DNA of 64,000 bases, taken from Mesorhizobium sophorae. GTDB taxonomy: Bacteria; Pseudomonadota; Alphaproteobacteria; Rhizobiales; Rhizobiaceae. Where the stretch lies: contig NZ_NNRI01000013.1 in the NCBI RefSeq assembly GCF_002270415.1, forward strand, positions 609,614 through 673,613. The letters are read 5' to 3'. Of this stretch, positions 16,164 to 25,320 are shown one piece after another. The position numbers and the translations under genes were made by a program. How positions within the stretch are numbered: position 1 is the stretch's first letter; the number at the start of each line of letters is the position of its first letter. The notes below the pieces were generated by a model, which was not told the origin of the DNA, searched no databases, and saw only the letters and a list, made by a program, of their open reading frames with translations.

Positions 16164-16748
16164 ATGGCGTCGCCGATCATCGATTTCCTGCTGACCCGAA
16201 ACTCTGCACCGATCCCTGATTTGAAGGAGCCGGCGCCGAGCGACGCGGAGATCGCGATGATGATCACTGCTGCCTCGCGGGTACCCGACCATGGCAGGCT
16301 GGAACCCTGGCGCTTCATCCTCTATCGCGGTGACGCCCGCGTCGAGATCGGCAGGCAACTGGCAGCACTTGCCGAGCAGCGGGAGGGGCCGTTGCCGGAA
16401 GGCCGCCGCAACCAGGAACTGGCGCGGTTCTCGCGCGCGCCGCTGGTGATCGGCGTGGTGTCGATCCCAAGGGAGAATCCGAAGATCCCGCAATGGGAGA
16501 TGTTCCTGTCGGGCGGCATGGCGGCGATGAACTTGATGATGTCAGCCAATGCTTTGGGCTATGGTACCAATATGATCAGCAACTGGTATTCGGATGTGCC
16601 CGAGGGCAGGGCGCTGCTGGGGCTGGCGCCGCAGGAGCGCGTCATTGGCTTCGTCCATATCGGCTCCTATTCCGGCCCGGCGCCGGAGCGGCCCCGGCCC
16701 GATCCGGCGAGGCTCTATGCTGATTATTCGGGGCCGTGGGCTGGCTGA
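16164..16748 (+). CDS. Nitroreductase-family FMN oxidoreductase (YdjA-like)
   Basis: 194 residues from ATG 16164, with TAGGAG 10 bases upstream. It has the short YdjA-type nitroreductase layout: N-terminal basic RNS motif (TRNSAPI), AASRVPDHGRLEPWRF for FMN binding, SGGMAAMNLMMSANALGYGT in the middle and a C-terminal IGFVHIGSY strand. Such enzymes reduce nitro or quinone-like compounds with NAD(P)H; the physiological substrate is unknown. The frame is open back to 15990, but that part is antisense to the exported protein gene. The flavin reductase gene starts one base after the stop, so the two are almost certainly co-translated. Confidence 0.9.
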   Translation: MASPIIDFLLTRNSAPIPDLKEPAPSDAEIAMMITAASRVPDHGRLEPWRFILYRGDARVEIGRQLAALAEQREGPLPEGRRNQELARFSRAPLVIGVVSIPRENPKIPQWEMFLSGGMAAMNLMMSANALGYGTNMISNWYSDVPEGRALLGLAPQERVIGFVHIGSYSGPAPERPRPDPARLYADYSGPWAG

Positions 16749-16749
16749 A

Positions 16750-17358
16750 ATGTTCTACGAACCTTCAAAGGGCCACGGGCTGCCGCACGATCCTTCCAAG
16801 GCGATCGTGGCGCCGCGTCCGATCGGCTGGATATCGACGCTGAACGGGGCCGGCGAGATCAATCTCGCGCCATACTCGTTCTTCAATGCCGTTTCGACGC
16901 GGCCGTTCATCGTCTGGTTTTCCTCCGAAGGTGAAAAGGACAGCGCCACCTTCGCGCAGGAAACCGGCGAGTTTGTCGCTAATCTGGTCAGCCGCGATCT
17001 CGCGGAAAAGATGAACCGCACGTCCGTCGACGCGCCGCGCGGCGTCAATGAGTTCGCCTATGCAGAGCTTGCCATGGCGCCGTCACGCCTCGTCGCGCCG
17101 CCGCGCGTGGCGGCAGCACCGGCCGCGCTCGAATGCCGGGTGACGGAAGTCTTTCGCCCAAAGGCGCTGGACGGATCGGCGACGAGCGCTGTCGTCGTCG
17201 CCGGCGAAGTGGTCGGCGTGTACATCGACGATGCCTTCCTGACGGATGGCCTGTTCGATATCACCAAGGCCGGCAATGTCGCTCGTCTCGGCTACATGGA
17301 CTATGCGAGCGTCAACGAGGTGTTTCCGATGCGTCGGCCGCGCTGGAACAAGGACTAG
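16750..17358 (+). CDS. Flavin reductase family protein (FMN-binding split barrel)
   Basis: 202 residues. Features of the flavin reductase-like split barrel: RPIGWISTLNGAGEINLAPYSFFNAVSTRPF, where flavin binds, and FVANLVSRDLAEKMNRTS. Members reduce FMN or bind it tightly and supply reduced flavin or act as oxidoreductases with small electrophiles. It starts one base after the nitroreductase stop, suggesting a functional pair of flavoenzymes. Its TAG stop shares CTAG with the stop of the convergent CitE-like gene. Confidence 0.88.
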   Translation: MFYEPSKGHGLPHDPSKAIVAPRPIGWISTLNGAGEINLAPYSFFNAVSTRPFIVWFSSEGEKDSATFAQETGEFVANLVSRDLAEKMNRTSVDAPRGVNEFAYAELAMAPSRLVAPPRVAAAPAALECRVTEVFRPKALDGSATSAVVVAGEVVGVYIDDAFLTDGLFDITKAGNVARLGYMDYASVNEVFPMRRPRWNKD

Positions 17359-18236
17359 GCTGAAATCCCGGCCGCCTTGGCCCGCGCCAGAAGCCTTTCG
17401 GCCAGTCGCAGATGCGGGCGGTCGACCATCTTGCCGTCGATGCCGACGACGCCGGGATTTCCCGCAGCCGCGAAAGCCGCGACGATTGCCGCCGATTGTC
17501 TCAAGGCTTCGGCCGAAGGCGTGAAAGCTGCGTTGATGACGGGCACCTGATCGGGGTGGATCGCCATCTTGCCGGTGAAGCCGTCGCGTTCGGCCTCGGC
17601 GCATTCCGTTTCGAAGGCCGCCATGTCGCGAAAATTCGGGAAGACGGTGTCGATCGCCGCAACCTCCGCCGCACCCGCGGCAAGGATGGTCATGGTGCGA
17701 GCCAGGCGGAACACGTCGGTGTAGCCGCCGCGCTCGTCGCGGGCCGTGCGCGCGCCGATCGCCGCCGACAGATCCTCGGCGCCCCAGGTGAGACCGGCAA
17801 GCCGTGCGCTTGTCCCGGCATAGGTGGCCGTCGCCAGCACGCCTGCCGGGGTTTCGGTAATGATCGGAAGGATTTTGATCGCGCCGTCGGCAAGGCCACT
17901 TTCGGCCTCGTGAACCCTGAGCTTTGCCGAGAGATGCTGCACATCCAGGCCGCTGTTCGATTTTGGCAGCATGATGCCGTCGGGCCCGGCCGAAACAACA
18001 GCAGCCAGATCGTCATCCGTCATGCCGGTCGACAGATCGTTGACGCGCACATAGATCACTGAGCCGGTTTGCGCCCTGCGTTCGGCGATGAAGCGCGCCG
18101 CGATTTCGCGCGCCAGCGCCTTGTTGTGCGGCGCCACGGAATCCTCAAGATCGACGATGACCACGTCGGCGCCGGCGCCAAAACCCTTTTCCAGCTTCCG
18201 CTCGGAATCACCGGGGACGAACAGCAGCGAACGCAT
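17355..18236 (-). CDS. CitE-like CoA ester lyase (HpcH/HpaI aldolase family)
   Basis: 293 residues from ATG 18236. It begins MRSLLFVPGDSERKLEKG, with VIVDLEDSVAPHNK, the Mg-binding ETPAGVLA region and GLTWGAEDLSAAIGA, and ends with the AIHPDQVPVINAAFTPS block, all typical of citrate lyase beta-like proteins that cleave (S)-citramalyl-CoA, malyl-CoA or similar thioesters. Without the other citrate lyase subunits it is more likely a malyl-CoA or citramalyl-CoA lyase or thioesterase. Its ATG overlaps the stop of the MaoC gene as TGATG, so the two are translationally coupled. Confidence 0.9.
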   Translation of the reverse strand: MRSLLFVPGDSERKLEKGFGAGADVVIVDLEDSVAPHNKALAREIAARFIAERRAQTGSVIYVRVNDLSTGMTDDDLAAVVSAGPDGIMLPKSNSGLDVQHLSAKLRVHEAESGLADGAIKILPIITETPAGVLATATYAGTSARLAGLTWGAEDLSAAIGARTARDERGGYTDVFRLARTMTILAAGAAEVAAIDTVFPNFRDMAAFETECAEAERDGFTGKMAIHPDQVPVINAAFTPSAEALRQSAAIVAAFAAAGNPGVVGIDGKMVDRPHLRLAERLLARAKAAGISA

Positions 18237-18688
18237 CAGCCCGCCTTCTTCAGCATCATCGCTTGCCTCGTGCATTTGGCGACGAGATCGCCGTTCTGAT
18301 TGTAGGCCCGATGCTCGAATTCAACGATGCCGCGGTCGGGCTTCGACTTGGATTCGCGCACCGAGATCACCGTCGTTTCGACACGGATGGTATCGCCATG
18401 GAAGACCGGGTGCGGAAACACCGTTTCCTTCATGCCGAGATTGGCGACCGTGGTGCCGACGGTGATGTCGTTGACCGAGATGCCGATCATCAGGCCGAGC
18501 GTGAACAGCGAGTTGACGAGCGGCTTGCCCCATTCGCTCTTGGCGGCAAAATCGAAGTCGATATGCAGCGGCTGTGGGTTCAGCGTCATCACCGAAAACA
18601 GCATGTTGTCGCTCTCGGTGACGGTCTTGCGCAGCGTGTGCTGGAAGACATGGCCGACGACGAACTCTTCCAAATAAAGCCCGGCCAT
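18236..18688 (-). CDS. MaoC-like (R)-hydratase/dehydratase
   Basis: 150 residues from ATG 18688, preceded by GAGGAG; the frame extends to 18730 but with a worse ribosome site. A single hot-dog fold with TESDNMLFSVMTLNPQPLHID (the D/H active-site strand) and NSLFTLGLMIGISV. Such proteins hydrate or dehydrate enoyl-CoA thioesters. Paired with the CitE-like lyase, it could make or use a beta-hydroxy acyl-CoA such as mesaconyl/methylmalyl-CoA, but the true mesaconyl-CoA hydratases are about twice this length, so the substrate is open. Confidence 0.88.
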   Translation of the reverse strand: MAGLYLEEFVVGHVFQHTLRKTVTESDNMLFSVMTLNPQPLHIDFDFAAKSEWGKPLVNSLFTLGLMIGISVNDITVGTTVANLGMKETVFPHPVFHGDTIRVETTVISVRESKSKPDRGIVEFEHRAYNQNGDLVAKCTRQAMMLKKAG

Positions 18689-18840
18689 ATCCCGCTCCTC
18701 TACTGCCTGTGGGGTTGATAGGCGCTGCATTCAGGGCTCGCAAGCCAGTTAATGAACATGGTGAACCGTTCGTAAACCTTTTCTGCCTACCGTCTGCATG
18801 GGGCCAGGAGCGTTCTGGCAAGGGGCGTAAGCAGGCGGCA

Positions 18841-19962
18841 ATGGTTGTTTCGCATTTTTTGAGATGGATTTGCACCGCCAGGGTCTCGGAGCGCGCCGCC
18901 GCGGCCAATGCGCTGGCTCGGGCCTACGTTAATTCCGACCTGCCTTTCGAGGACCGCTGCGCCGCCGAGGCGGCGCTGACGCTGTTGCTTGACGACGCTT
19001 CGTCGAAAGTGCGGCTGGCGATGGCCGAAGCGCTGTCGATGAGCCAGCACGCGCCGTTGCAGATCATCAGCGCGCTGGCCTGCGACCAGCCGGAAGTCGC
19101 CGGCGTGGTGCTGGCACGTTCGCCGCTGCTTACCGACGCCGATCTGATCAACCGTGTGGCCAGCAGTCCGAAGGTGACGCAAAAATTGATCGCCGACCGG
19201 CCGTTCGTTTCGATGGCGCTGTCGGCGGCCATCGCCGAGATCGGCGAGGCGGAAGCCTGCGCCGTGTTGCTCGCCAACAGCGGCGCCGACATCGCCTTGC
19301 TCAGCTTCCGCCGCATGGCCGAACGCCACGGCCATCTGCCCTTGGTGCGCGAAGCCCTGATATCGGATGCCCGCCTGCCTGCCGACTGCCGGCACATGCT
19401 GCTCGTCAAACTCGGCGAGATGCTGAAAACGTCGCCGCTGGTCATGGCCTTGATGGGCGCGGCGCGAGCCGATCGCGTCATGCGCGACGCCTGCGTCAAG
19501 GCTTCGGTGACGCTGATCGAAGGCACGCGCCAGGAAGAACATCCTGCGCTGATCGAGCATCTCAGGCTGCGCGGCGACCTCACCGCGAGCTTCCTCATCC
19601 GCACCATCACGCATGGCAAGGTCGATTTCTTCGGCTCGGCGCTGGTCGCGCTCAGCCAGCAATCCGAACAAAGGGTGAGGGCGCTGCTGGCCGGCGGGCA
19701 CGATGTGGCTCTGCAGGCGCTGTTTCGCAGCGCGGGTCTTGCCGCCGTCACGCATGCCATCATCCTGCGCGCTCTGAAAATCTGGCGCGAGGTGGCCAAC
19801 GGCAAGCGTGTCGCCGGCGTTCAGGAGGTCAGCTGGCTGATGCTGAAGGAATTGGGCGGACAGTCAGCGCAAAGCGATCTCGCCACACTGGTCAAGTCGA
19901 TCCATCTCGATGCGCTGCGTGAGAATGCGCGTGGTCACGCGCTGGCGATCGCCGCGGCCTAG
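18841..19962 (+). CDS. DUF2336 domain protein
   Basis: 373 residues from ATG 18841. Mostly alpha-helical, with repeated HEAT-like stretches (for example EDRCAAEAALTLLLDDASSKVRLAMAEAL in the first hundred residues) and a DUF2336 core. DUF2336 is nearly confined to Alphaproteobacteria and has no assigned function; some members are linked to stress or regulation. No signal peptide or membrane helix is visible. The stop shares a CTAG with the convergent FUSC gene. Confidence 0.82.
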   Translation: MVVSHFLRWICTARVSERAAAANALARAYVNSDLPFEDRCAAEAALTLLLDDASSKVRLAMAEALSMSQHAPLQIISALACDQPEVAGVVLARSPLLTDADLINRVASSPKVTQKLIADRPFVSMALSAAIAEIGEAEACAVLLANSGADIALLSFRRMAERHGHLPLVREALISDARLPADCRHMLLVKLGEMLKTSPLVMALMGAARADRVMRDACVKASVTLIEGTRQEEHPALIEHLRLRGDLTASFLIRTITHGKVDFFGSALVALSQQSEQRVRALLAGGHDVALQALFRSAGLAAVTHAIILRALKIWREVANGKRVAGVQEVSWLMLKELGGQSAQSDLATLVKSIHLDALRENARGHALAIAAA

Positions 19963-22025
19963 CCTTTATCCCTCGCGAAGAAATCGGGAAAATCCTCCAT
20001 CGCCGCGGCAATGATGCGCAGCGATGCCGCGATCTGCAGCATCTCGCCGGTGGCGTTGCGCTGCGCGATGCTCGTCGCATACTGCCGGGCGACGGCGACG
20101 GTCGACGTTTGCGGATCGCCGGGAGCGCGGAAGAGCAGTTCCCGCGCCAGCCCCCTCAGACAGTTGGCGATCGAATGCGCGGTCTCGGATGGGATGGCAT
20201 GGCCTTCGCTTGCGTCGCGCAGCCGCAGGACTTCCAAGCCGACGGTGACGGCGGCGACGCCGCCGCCCAGAACCGTATCGCCTTTCCTGCCGGCATTCTG
20301 CACCAGCGGCATCAGTTGGTTGATGCGGTCGTAGGCTAGGCTCTCGAAGGCCGAACGCCTCGGCACGCGCTCATGCAGGCAAAGCCGCGCCAGATCTTCG
20401 CGCATGGCGCGCACGATGCGGTTGGCTGCAAGCCACGGATCGGCGGGCAGCACGAGGATGAAGACACCGATAGCCAGCAGGATGCCGACCAGGACCGACG
20501 CCGAACCGGCGAAGAACGGGGCGGGATCGTAGGCCATCGCCTGGTGCGGACTGAGGAAGGCGAGGAAGTTGATGGCGAAGGCCGTCGCCACGCCGACATG
20601 GCGCGGATTGGCCATGGCGAGCGCCGTCGGCACCAGGATCGGCACGACAAGCAGCATGAACCAGCCGAAGCCGGGCAAAGCGGGCAACGCGACCTGACCG
20701 ACGAGAAAGGCAAAGGGAAGCGCCAGCAGCGTTCCCTTGAAGAAGCCCCAGGACACTTGCACGGGGTCGGGGCGAGCGGCAAACAGGCTCGACACGACGG
20801 CAACGAGAATGACCGTGCCTGCGGTTTCCGACCATTTCGTCGTCAGCCAGAAGGCCGTGACCAGCAAGGTGGCAAGAGCAGCGCGCACGGCATTGCGCGA
20901 TGCGCCGGCGTAGTCACGGTGCACCACCAGCGCGGGTTGCCTGCTGCCCCGGACAGGACGGGTGACAGGCGCGCGCAAGGCGTCGAGGCCGCGCAGCACC
21001 TGCTTGAGCGCCTCGGCGAAATCGGCGGCGATGGTGAGGCGGGTGATGGTGCCGACCCTGTCGTCGCCCTGATCGGCCGAGGCATCGGGCATTTGCCGGG
21101 CCTTGACCGAGATCGCGTCGAGCCGGGCCACCCAGGGTGCGGTGTCGTCCAGCGCGCCGGGTTTAGCCGCCAACTCGCTAACCAGAGCCTGCAACTCCGA
21201 GCGCACCGGAATGAGTGCTGCGTTCTTCGGGGCAGCGTGCGAATGCAGCGCGCGCGCCGCCGACAGGGCCGAGAGCAGTTGCCCAATAGTGCGCCGGACC
21301 GGATGGGCGCGCGGCGCGAAGCTCGCCGTTTCGAGCCTGGCGTAGGCGCGCATCTCGCCAAGCGTCTGGGTGTCGGCGACCAGCTTTCGGTGCATGCCCG
21401 ACAGGATCGCCGGATCGCCGCCGGAGAATGCGCCGCCGGCATAGGTGGCAAGATCGAGGATACAGCGTTTCAACCGCGAGATGATGGCGTCGCTGGCCAG
21501 TTTCGGCAGGATCAGCCGGCTGGTCAGGCCGGCGCAGACAATGCCGAGCACGATTTCGGCACAGCGCGCGACCGCGAGGTCGACGATGAGGTGCGGCTGT
21601 CCGAAGGCAGGCAGGCCGATGATCATCGCGGTGTAACCGGCAAGGGCGGCACCATAGGCTTCGGGATTGCGCAGCAGCGACGAGACGAAGGTGCAGATGC
21701 CGATCCAGACGGCAAGCACCGTCACAAGCACCCAGGGGCTGGTGCCGAAGATCGTGGTGATGCCGATCGCCGCTATGCCGCCGGCAAGCGTGCCGAGCAG
21801 CCGGTAGAAGCCCTTCGCCAGCACCATGCCAGCGACGGGCTGGGCGACGATGAACACCGTCATCATGGCCCACTACGGGTGGTCGAGCTCAAGGGCGTAG
21901 GCGACCAGAAGCGCGATCAGGCCGGCCGAAACGGTGCGCAGCGAGAAAATCCAGTCCGAACGCGTCGGTTGCGTCAGCCCGGCCAAACTGGTTTCGAAAT
22001 AGCCTTTCAGCCGCGCCCAGGTCAC
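19959..22025 (-). pseudogene. FUSC-family transporter gene interrupted by an in-frame TAG
   Basis: Reading from GTG 22025 (GGAG upstream) gives 50 codons of good FUSC-type sequence, ending LIALLVAYALELDHP. A TAG follows at 21875-21873 (minus strand), then WAMMTVFIVAQP and 630 more residues. The stop replaces the Tyr of the conserved PYWAMMT motif in the first membrane segment. The rest is intact: two sets of membrane helices, an internal soluble domain, about 688 codons in total. FUSC proteins (AaeB/YccS-like) export aromatic acids or fusaric acid. Translation could restart at ATG 21866, three codons after the stop, giving a 635-residue protein without helix 1. A sequencing error is possible. 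It follows parE by 44 bases. Confidence 0.82.
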
Positions 22026-22069
22026 ATGCCGGTCTCCGCAAGTCGAGCCTGTTATGGACCGGCTGGCGG

Positions 22070-24133
22070 CTAGATATCCAGCACTTCCGTCTCGGCGAAT
22101 TCGGCGCGTTCCTGGATGAAGCGGAAGCGGGCTTCAGGCTTGGTGCCCATCAGCGCGTCGACCGCGTCCTTGGTCGCGGCCTCGGCGTCGATGACATCGA
22201 TTCGAAGTAGCGTGCGCTTTTTCGGATCCATGGTGGTTTCCTTGAGCTGCGCGGCCATCATCTCGCCCAGACCCTTGAAGCGGCCAAGTTCGACCTTGCC
22301 GCGCCCGGTGAACTCGGTGCGCAGAAGCTCGTCCTTGTGCGCATCGTCACGGGCATAGGCGACCTTGCCGCCTTGCCGGATCGAGTAGAGCGGCGGCACC
22401 GCCAGATAGAGATGGCCGCCACGCACCAGGGCCGGCATCTCCTGGTAGAAGAAGGTGATCAGCAGCGAAGCGATGTGGGCGCCGTCGACGTCGGCGTCGG
22501 TCATGATGATGACGCGGTCGTAGCGCAAATCCTCGTCGCGGTATTTCGACCGCGTGCCGCAGCCGAGCGCCTGGATCAGGTCTGAAATCTGCTGGTTGCC
22601 GGCAAGCTTGTCATTGCCGGCGCTGGCGACGTTGAGGATTTTTCCGCGCAGCGGCAACACGGCCTGGCTGGCACGGTCGCGTGCCTGCTTGGCCGAGCCG
22701 CCGGCCGAGTCGCCTTCGACGATGAACAGTTCGGCGCCGGCCGCAGCATTCTGCGTGCAGTCGGCGAGCTTGCCCGGCAGCCGCAATTTGCGCACCGCAC
22801 TCTTGCGTGACACCTCTTTTTCCTGGCGCCGGCGCACCCGCTCGTCGGCGCGCGCGATCACCCATTCGAGCAGCTTCGAGGCTTCCTGCGGATTGTCGGC
22901 CAGCCAATGGTCGAACGGATCGCGGATCGCGGTCTCGACAATGCGAATTGCCTCGATCGTCGCCAGCCTGTCCTTGGTCTGGCCAACGAATTCGGGCTCG
23001 CGGATGAACACCGACAGCATGCCCGCCGCCGAGATCATGACGTCTTCCGAGGTGACAATCGAGGCGCGCTTGTTGCCGACGAGATCGGCATAGGCGCGCA
23101 GGCCGCGCGTCAACACGTTGCGGAAGCCGGCCTCGTGGGTGCCGCCTTCGCCGGTCGGGATGGTGTTACAGTAGGAATTGATGAAGCCGTCGCCGCCGAA
23201 CCAGGTCACCGCCCATTCGAGCGAGCCATGGCCGCCTTGCCTGTCGCTCTTGCCGGCGAAGATTTCGCGCGTCACCTGGAACTCGTCGCCAAGCGATGCC
23301 TTGAGATAATCCTTGAGGCCGCCGGGAAAATGGAACTCGGCCTTGGCCGGCGTCTGGTCCTTTTCCTTGATCAGCGTCGGATCGCAGGTCCAGCGGATTT
23401 CGACGCCGCCGAACAGATAGGCTTTCGAGCGTGTCATGCGGTAGAGCCGCGCCGGCTCGAACGCAGCGCCCTTGCCGAAAATCTGCTCATCGGGGTGGAA
23501 GCGGATCTTTGTGCCGCGCCGGTTGTGAACCTCGCCCAGCTGTTCCAGGCCGGTTACCGGCACGCCGCGCGAAAAGCGCTGGCGATAAAGCTGGCGGCCG
23601 CGCGCGACCTCGACCTCGAGATGGTCCGACAGCGCGTTGACCACCGAGACACCGACGCCATGCAGGCCGCCTGATGTCTCGTAGACCTTCGAGTCGAACT
23701 TGCCGCCCGAATGCAGCGTCGTCATGATCACTTCGAGCGCCGGCTTCTTGAATTTCGGATGCGGATCGACCGGGATGCCGCGGCCGTTGTCGGTGACGGC
23801 AAGATAGCCGTCGGCGGAGAGCTCGACATCAATGAAGGTGGCATGGCCGGCAACCGCCTCGTCCATCGAATTGTCGATGACCTCGGCGAACAGGTGGTGC
23901 ATCGCCTTGTCGTCGGTGCCGCCGATATACATGCCTGGCCGGCGCCGCACCGGCTCCAGCCCTTCCAGAACCTCGATGTCGGCGGCGCTATAGCCCTCAC
24001 TGCCATCCTTGGTCGCGGCGGGACGCCTGGTCGCCTGCACCAGCGGATCCGCCGGGCGCGCCGGTGTGCGGACCGGTTGCGGCTGCTTGTCCAGATTGCC
24101 GAAAAGATCGTTGTTGTCGTCCATGCCTGCCAT
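22070..24133 (-). CDS. parE: DNA topoisomerase IV subunit B
   Basis: 687 residues. The ATPase/strand-passage subunit of the chromosome-decatenating topoisomerase. Domains: GHKL ATPase (about 55-280) with EVIDNSMDEAVAGHA and DNGRGIPVD, transducer (about 285-440) with the loop lysine region, and TOPRIM (about 475-590) with VEGDSAGGSAKQARDR and MTDADVDGAHI. The ending FIQERAEFAETEVLDI, rather than a gyrase tail, and the length separate ParE from GyrB. ATG 24124 is an alternative start. It is transcribed divergently from the Tad cluster. Confidence 0.95.
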   Translation of the reverse strand: MAGMDDNNDLFGNLDKQPQPVRTPARPADPLVQATRRPAATKDGSEGYSAADIEVLEGLEPVRRRPGMYIGGTDDKAMHHLFAEVIDNSMDEAVAGHATFIDVELSADGYLAVTDNGRGIPVDPHPKFKKPALEVIMTTLHSGGKFDSKVYETSGGLHGVGVSVVNALSDHLEVEVARGRQLYRQRFSRGVPVTGLEQLGEVHNRRGTKIRFHPDEQIFGKGAAFEPARLYRMTRSKAYLFGGVEIRWTCDPTLIKEKDQTPAKAEFHFPGGLKDYLKASLGDEFQVTREIFAGKSDRQGGHGSLEWAVTWFGGDGFINSYCNTIPTGEGGTHEAGFRNVLTRGLRAYADLVGNKRASIVTSEDVMISAAGMLSVFIREPEFVGQTKDRLATIEAIRIVETAIRDPFDHWLADNPQEASKLLEWVIARADERVRRRQEKEVSRKSAVRKLRLPGKLADCTQNAAAGAELFIVEGDSAGGSAKQARDRASQAVLPLRGKILNVASAGNDKLAGNQQISDLIQALGCGTRSKYRDEDLRYDRVIIMTDADVDGAHIASLLITFFYQEMPALVRGGHLYLAVPPLYSIRQGGKVAYARDDAHKDELLRTEFTGRGKVELGRFKGLGEMMAAQLKETTMDPKKRTLLRIDVIDAEAATKDAVDALMGTKPEARFRFIQERAEFAETEVLDI

Positions 24134-24361
24134 AGAGTCCGATGCTGCGAATCACCTCGCGATACTGGCACGCTTTTCAGCGCCAAGCGACCGAGGTTCC
24201 TGTTCCGTTCGGGGAATTGCCCGTGCTAACCCAGAACCATTCGATAACCAATCCGGCGGAAATAGGTCAAATGCCACCGCGTTGGATTCCTGATTCTTTA
24301 ACAATGCCGCCTAGCATGAGCCCAACAAAACAAGAAACTGCGGGCATCAGGGGTTTCGGGC

Positions 24362-25288
24362 GTGAGGGGCAAGGCCATATCGATGATCGGCATCGCCGCC
24401 GTTTTTGGCGCGATATCGATCTTTGCCGCGGATTTCTGGGTCAAGAGCCAGGCCAGGGCAGATAGCGAAGCGAAGACGGCGTCGATCCCCGCGCCAGTTG
24501 CACCCAAGATCGAGTTCAAGACCATCGTGGTGGCCAATGCTCCGTTGCGCTATGGCATGGAGCTCGACCGCACAAAGCTCAGCGAAATTCCCTGGCCGCA
24601 GGATTCCCTGCCGCAGGGCGCCTTCCCGACCATCGATGGATTGCTTGGCGACGGCAATCGCGTGGTGCTGACGCCGATCGAGGTCAACGAGCCGGTGCTG
24701 CTCACCAAGCTGTCGGGGCCAAATGGCCGCGCGACGCTCTCCAACATGCTGACGCCCGGAATGCGGGCGGTGACCATCCGCACCGACGAGATTGCCGGTG
24801 TCGGCGGCTTCGTCACACCGGGCGACCGGGTTGACGTCGTGCTGACCCGCGATGCCGGCGAAATCCAGGAGGTGGCCAAGAACGCGCAAGGCGCCGCCGG
24901 TTCGACCATCACCTCCGAAATCGTCGTCTCCGATGCCAAGGTGCTGAGCGTCGGGCAGGGCGCCGACGAGCGCCAGACCACGCCGCAGATTGCCAATTCC
25001 GTGACCATCGAGGTGACCACCGAAGGCGCGAAGAAAGTGGCACTTGCCCGCACCGTCGGCTCGCTGTCGCTGTCGCTCCGCTCCGCCAGCGAAGGCGATG
25101 ACGGGAAGAACGGCGTCACCACCATCTCTTCGTTCGGCGGATCGGTCGCCTCCAACGTGCAGGCCGCGGCCAGTTCGTTGTTCAATGCCGTGGCGAAAGA
25201 GCCGGAGAAACCGAAATTCAAGACGGTCATCGTGACGCGCGGCACGAAGGCAGAGGAATACCAGGTTCCTTCGCCGGACCAGCAATAG
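24362..25288 (+). CDS. cpaB: Flp pilus assembly protein CpaB
   Basis: 308 residues, starting at GTG 24362 (an ATG at 24383 is possible). One N-terminal membrane helix (about residues 5-24), then a periplasmic SAF/CpaB domain with FKTIVVANAPLRYGMELDR and AVTIRTDEIAGVGGFVTPGDRVDVVLT. CpaB (RcpC) works with the outer-membrane secretin of Tad pili. First gene of a rightward cpa/tad run and divergent from parE across 228 bases, which should contain both promoters. Confidence 0.92.
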   Translation: MRGKAISMIGIAAVFGAISIFAADFWVKSQARADSEAKTASIPAPVAPKIEFKTIVVANAPLRYGMELDRTKLSEIPWPQDSLPQGAFPTIDGLLGDGNRVVLTPIEVNEPVLLTKLSGPNGRATLSNMLTPGMRAVTIRTDEIAGVGGFVTPGDRVDVVLTRDAGEIQEVAKNAQGAAGSTITSEIVVSDAKVLSVGQGADERQTTPQIANSVTIEVTTEGAKKVALARTVGSLSLSLRSASEGDDGKNGVTTISSFGGSVASNVQAAASSLFNAVAKEPEKPKFKTVIVTRGTKAEEYQVPSPDQQ

Positions 25289-25320
25289 AAACCAGTGGGG
25301 ACTGGGTGAGGGACGGGACA

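Noticed and set aside
20373..22073. 566-codon plus-strand frame opposite the FUSC gene
   Set aside because: Composition is Arg/Gln/Asp-rich with no recognisable domain, and it mirrors the clear FUSC protein; considered because the FUSC gene is interrupted, but the FUSC strand is plainly the coding one.
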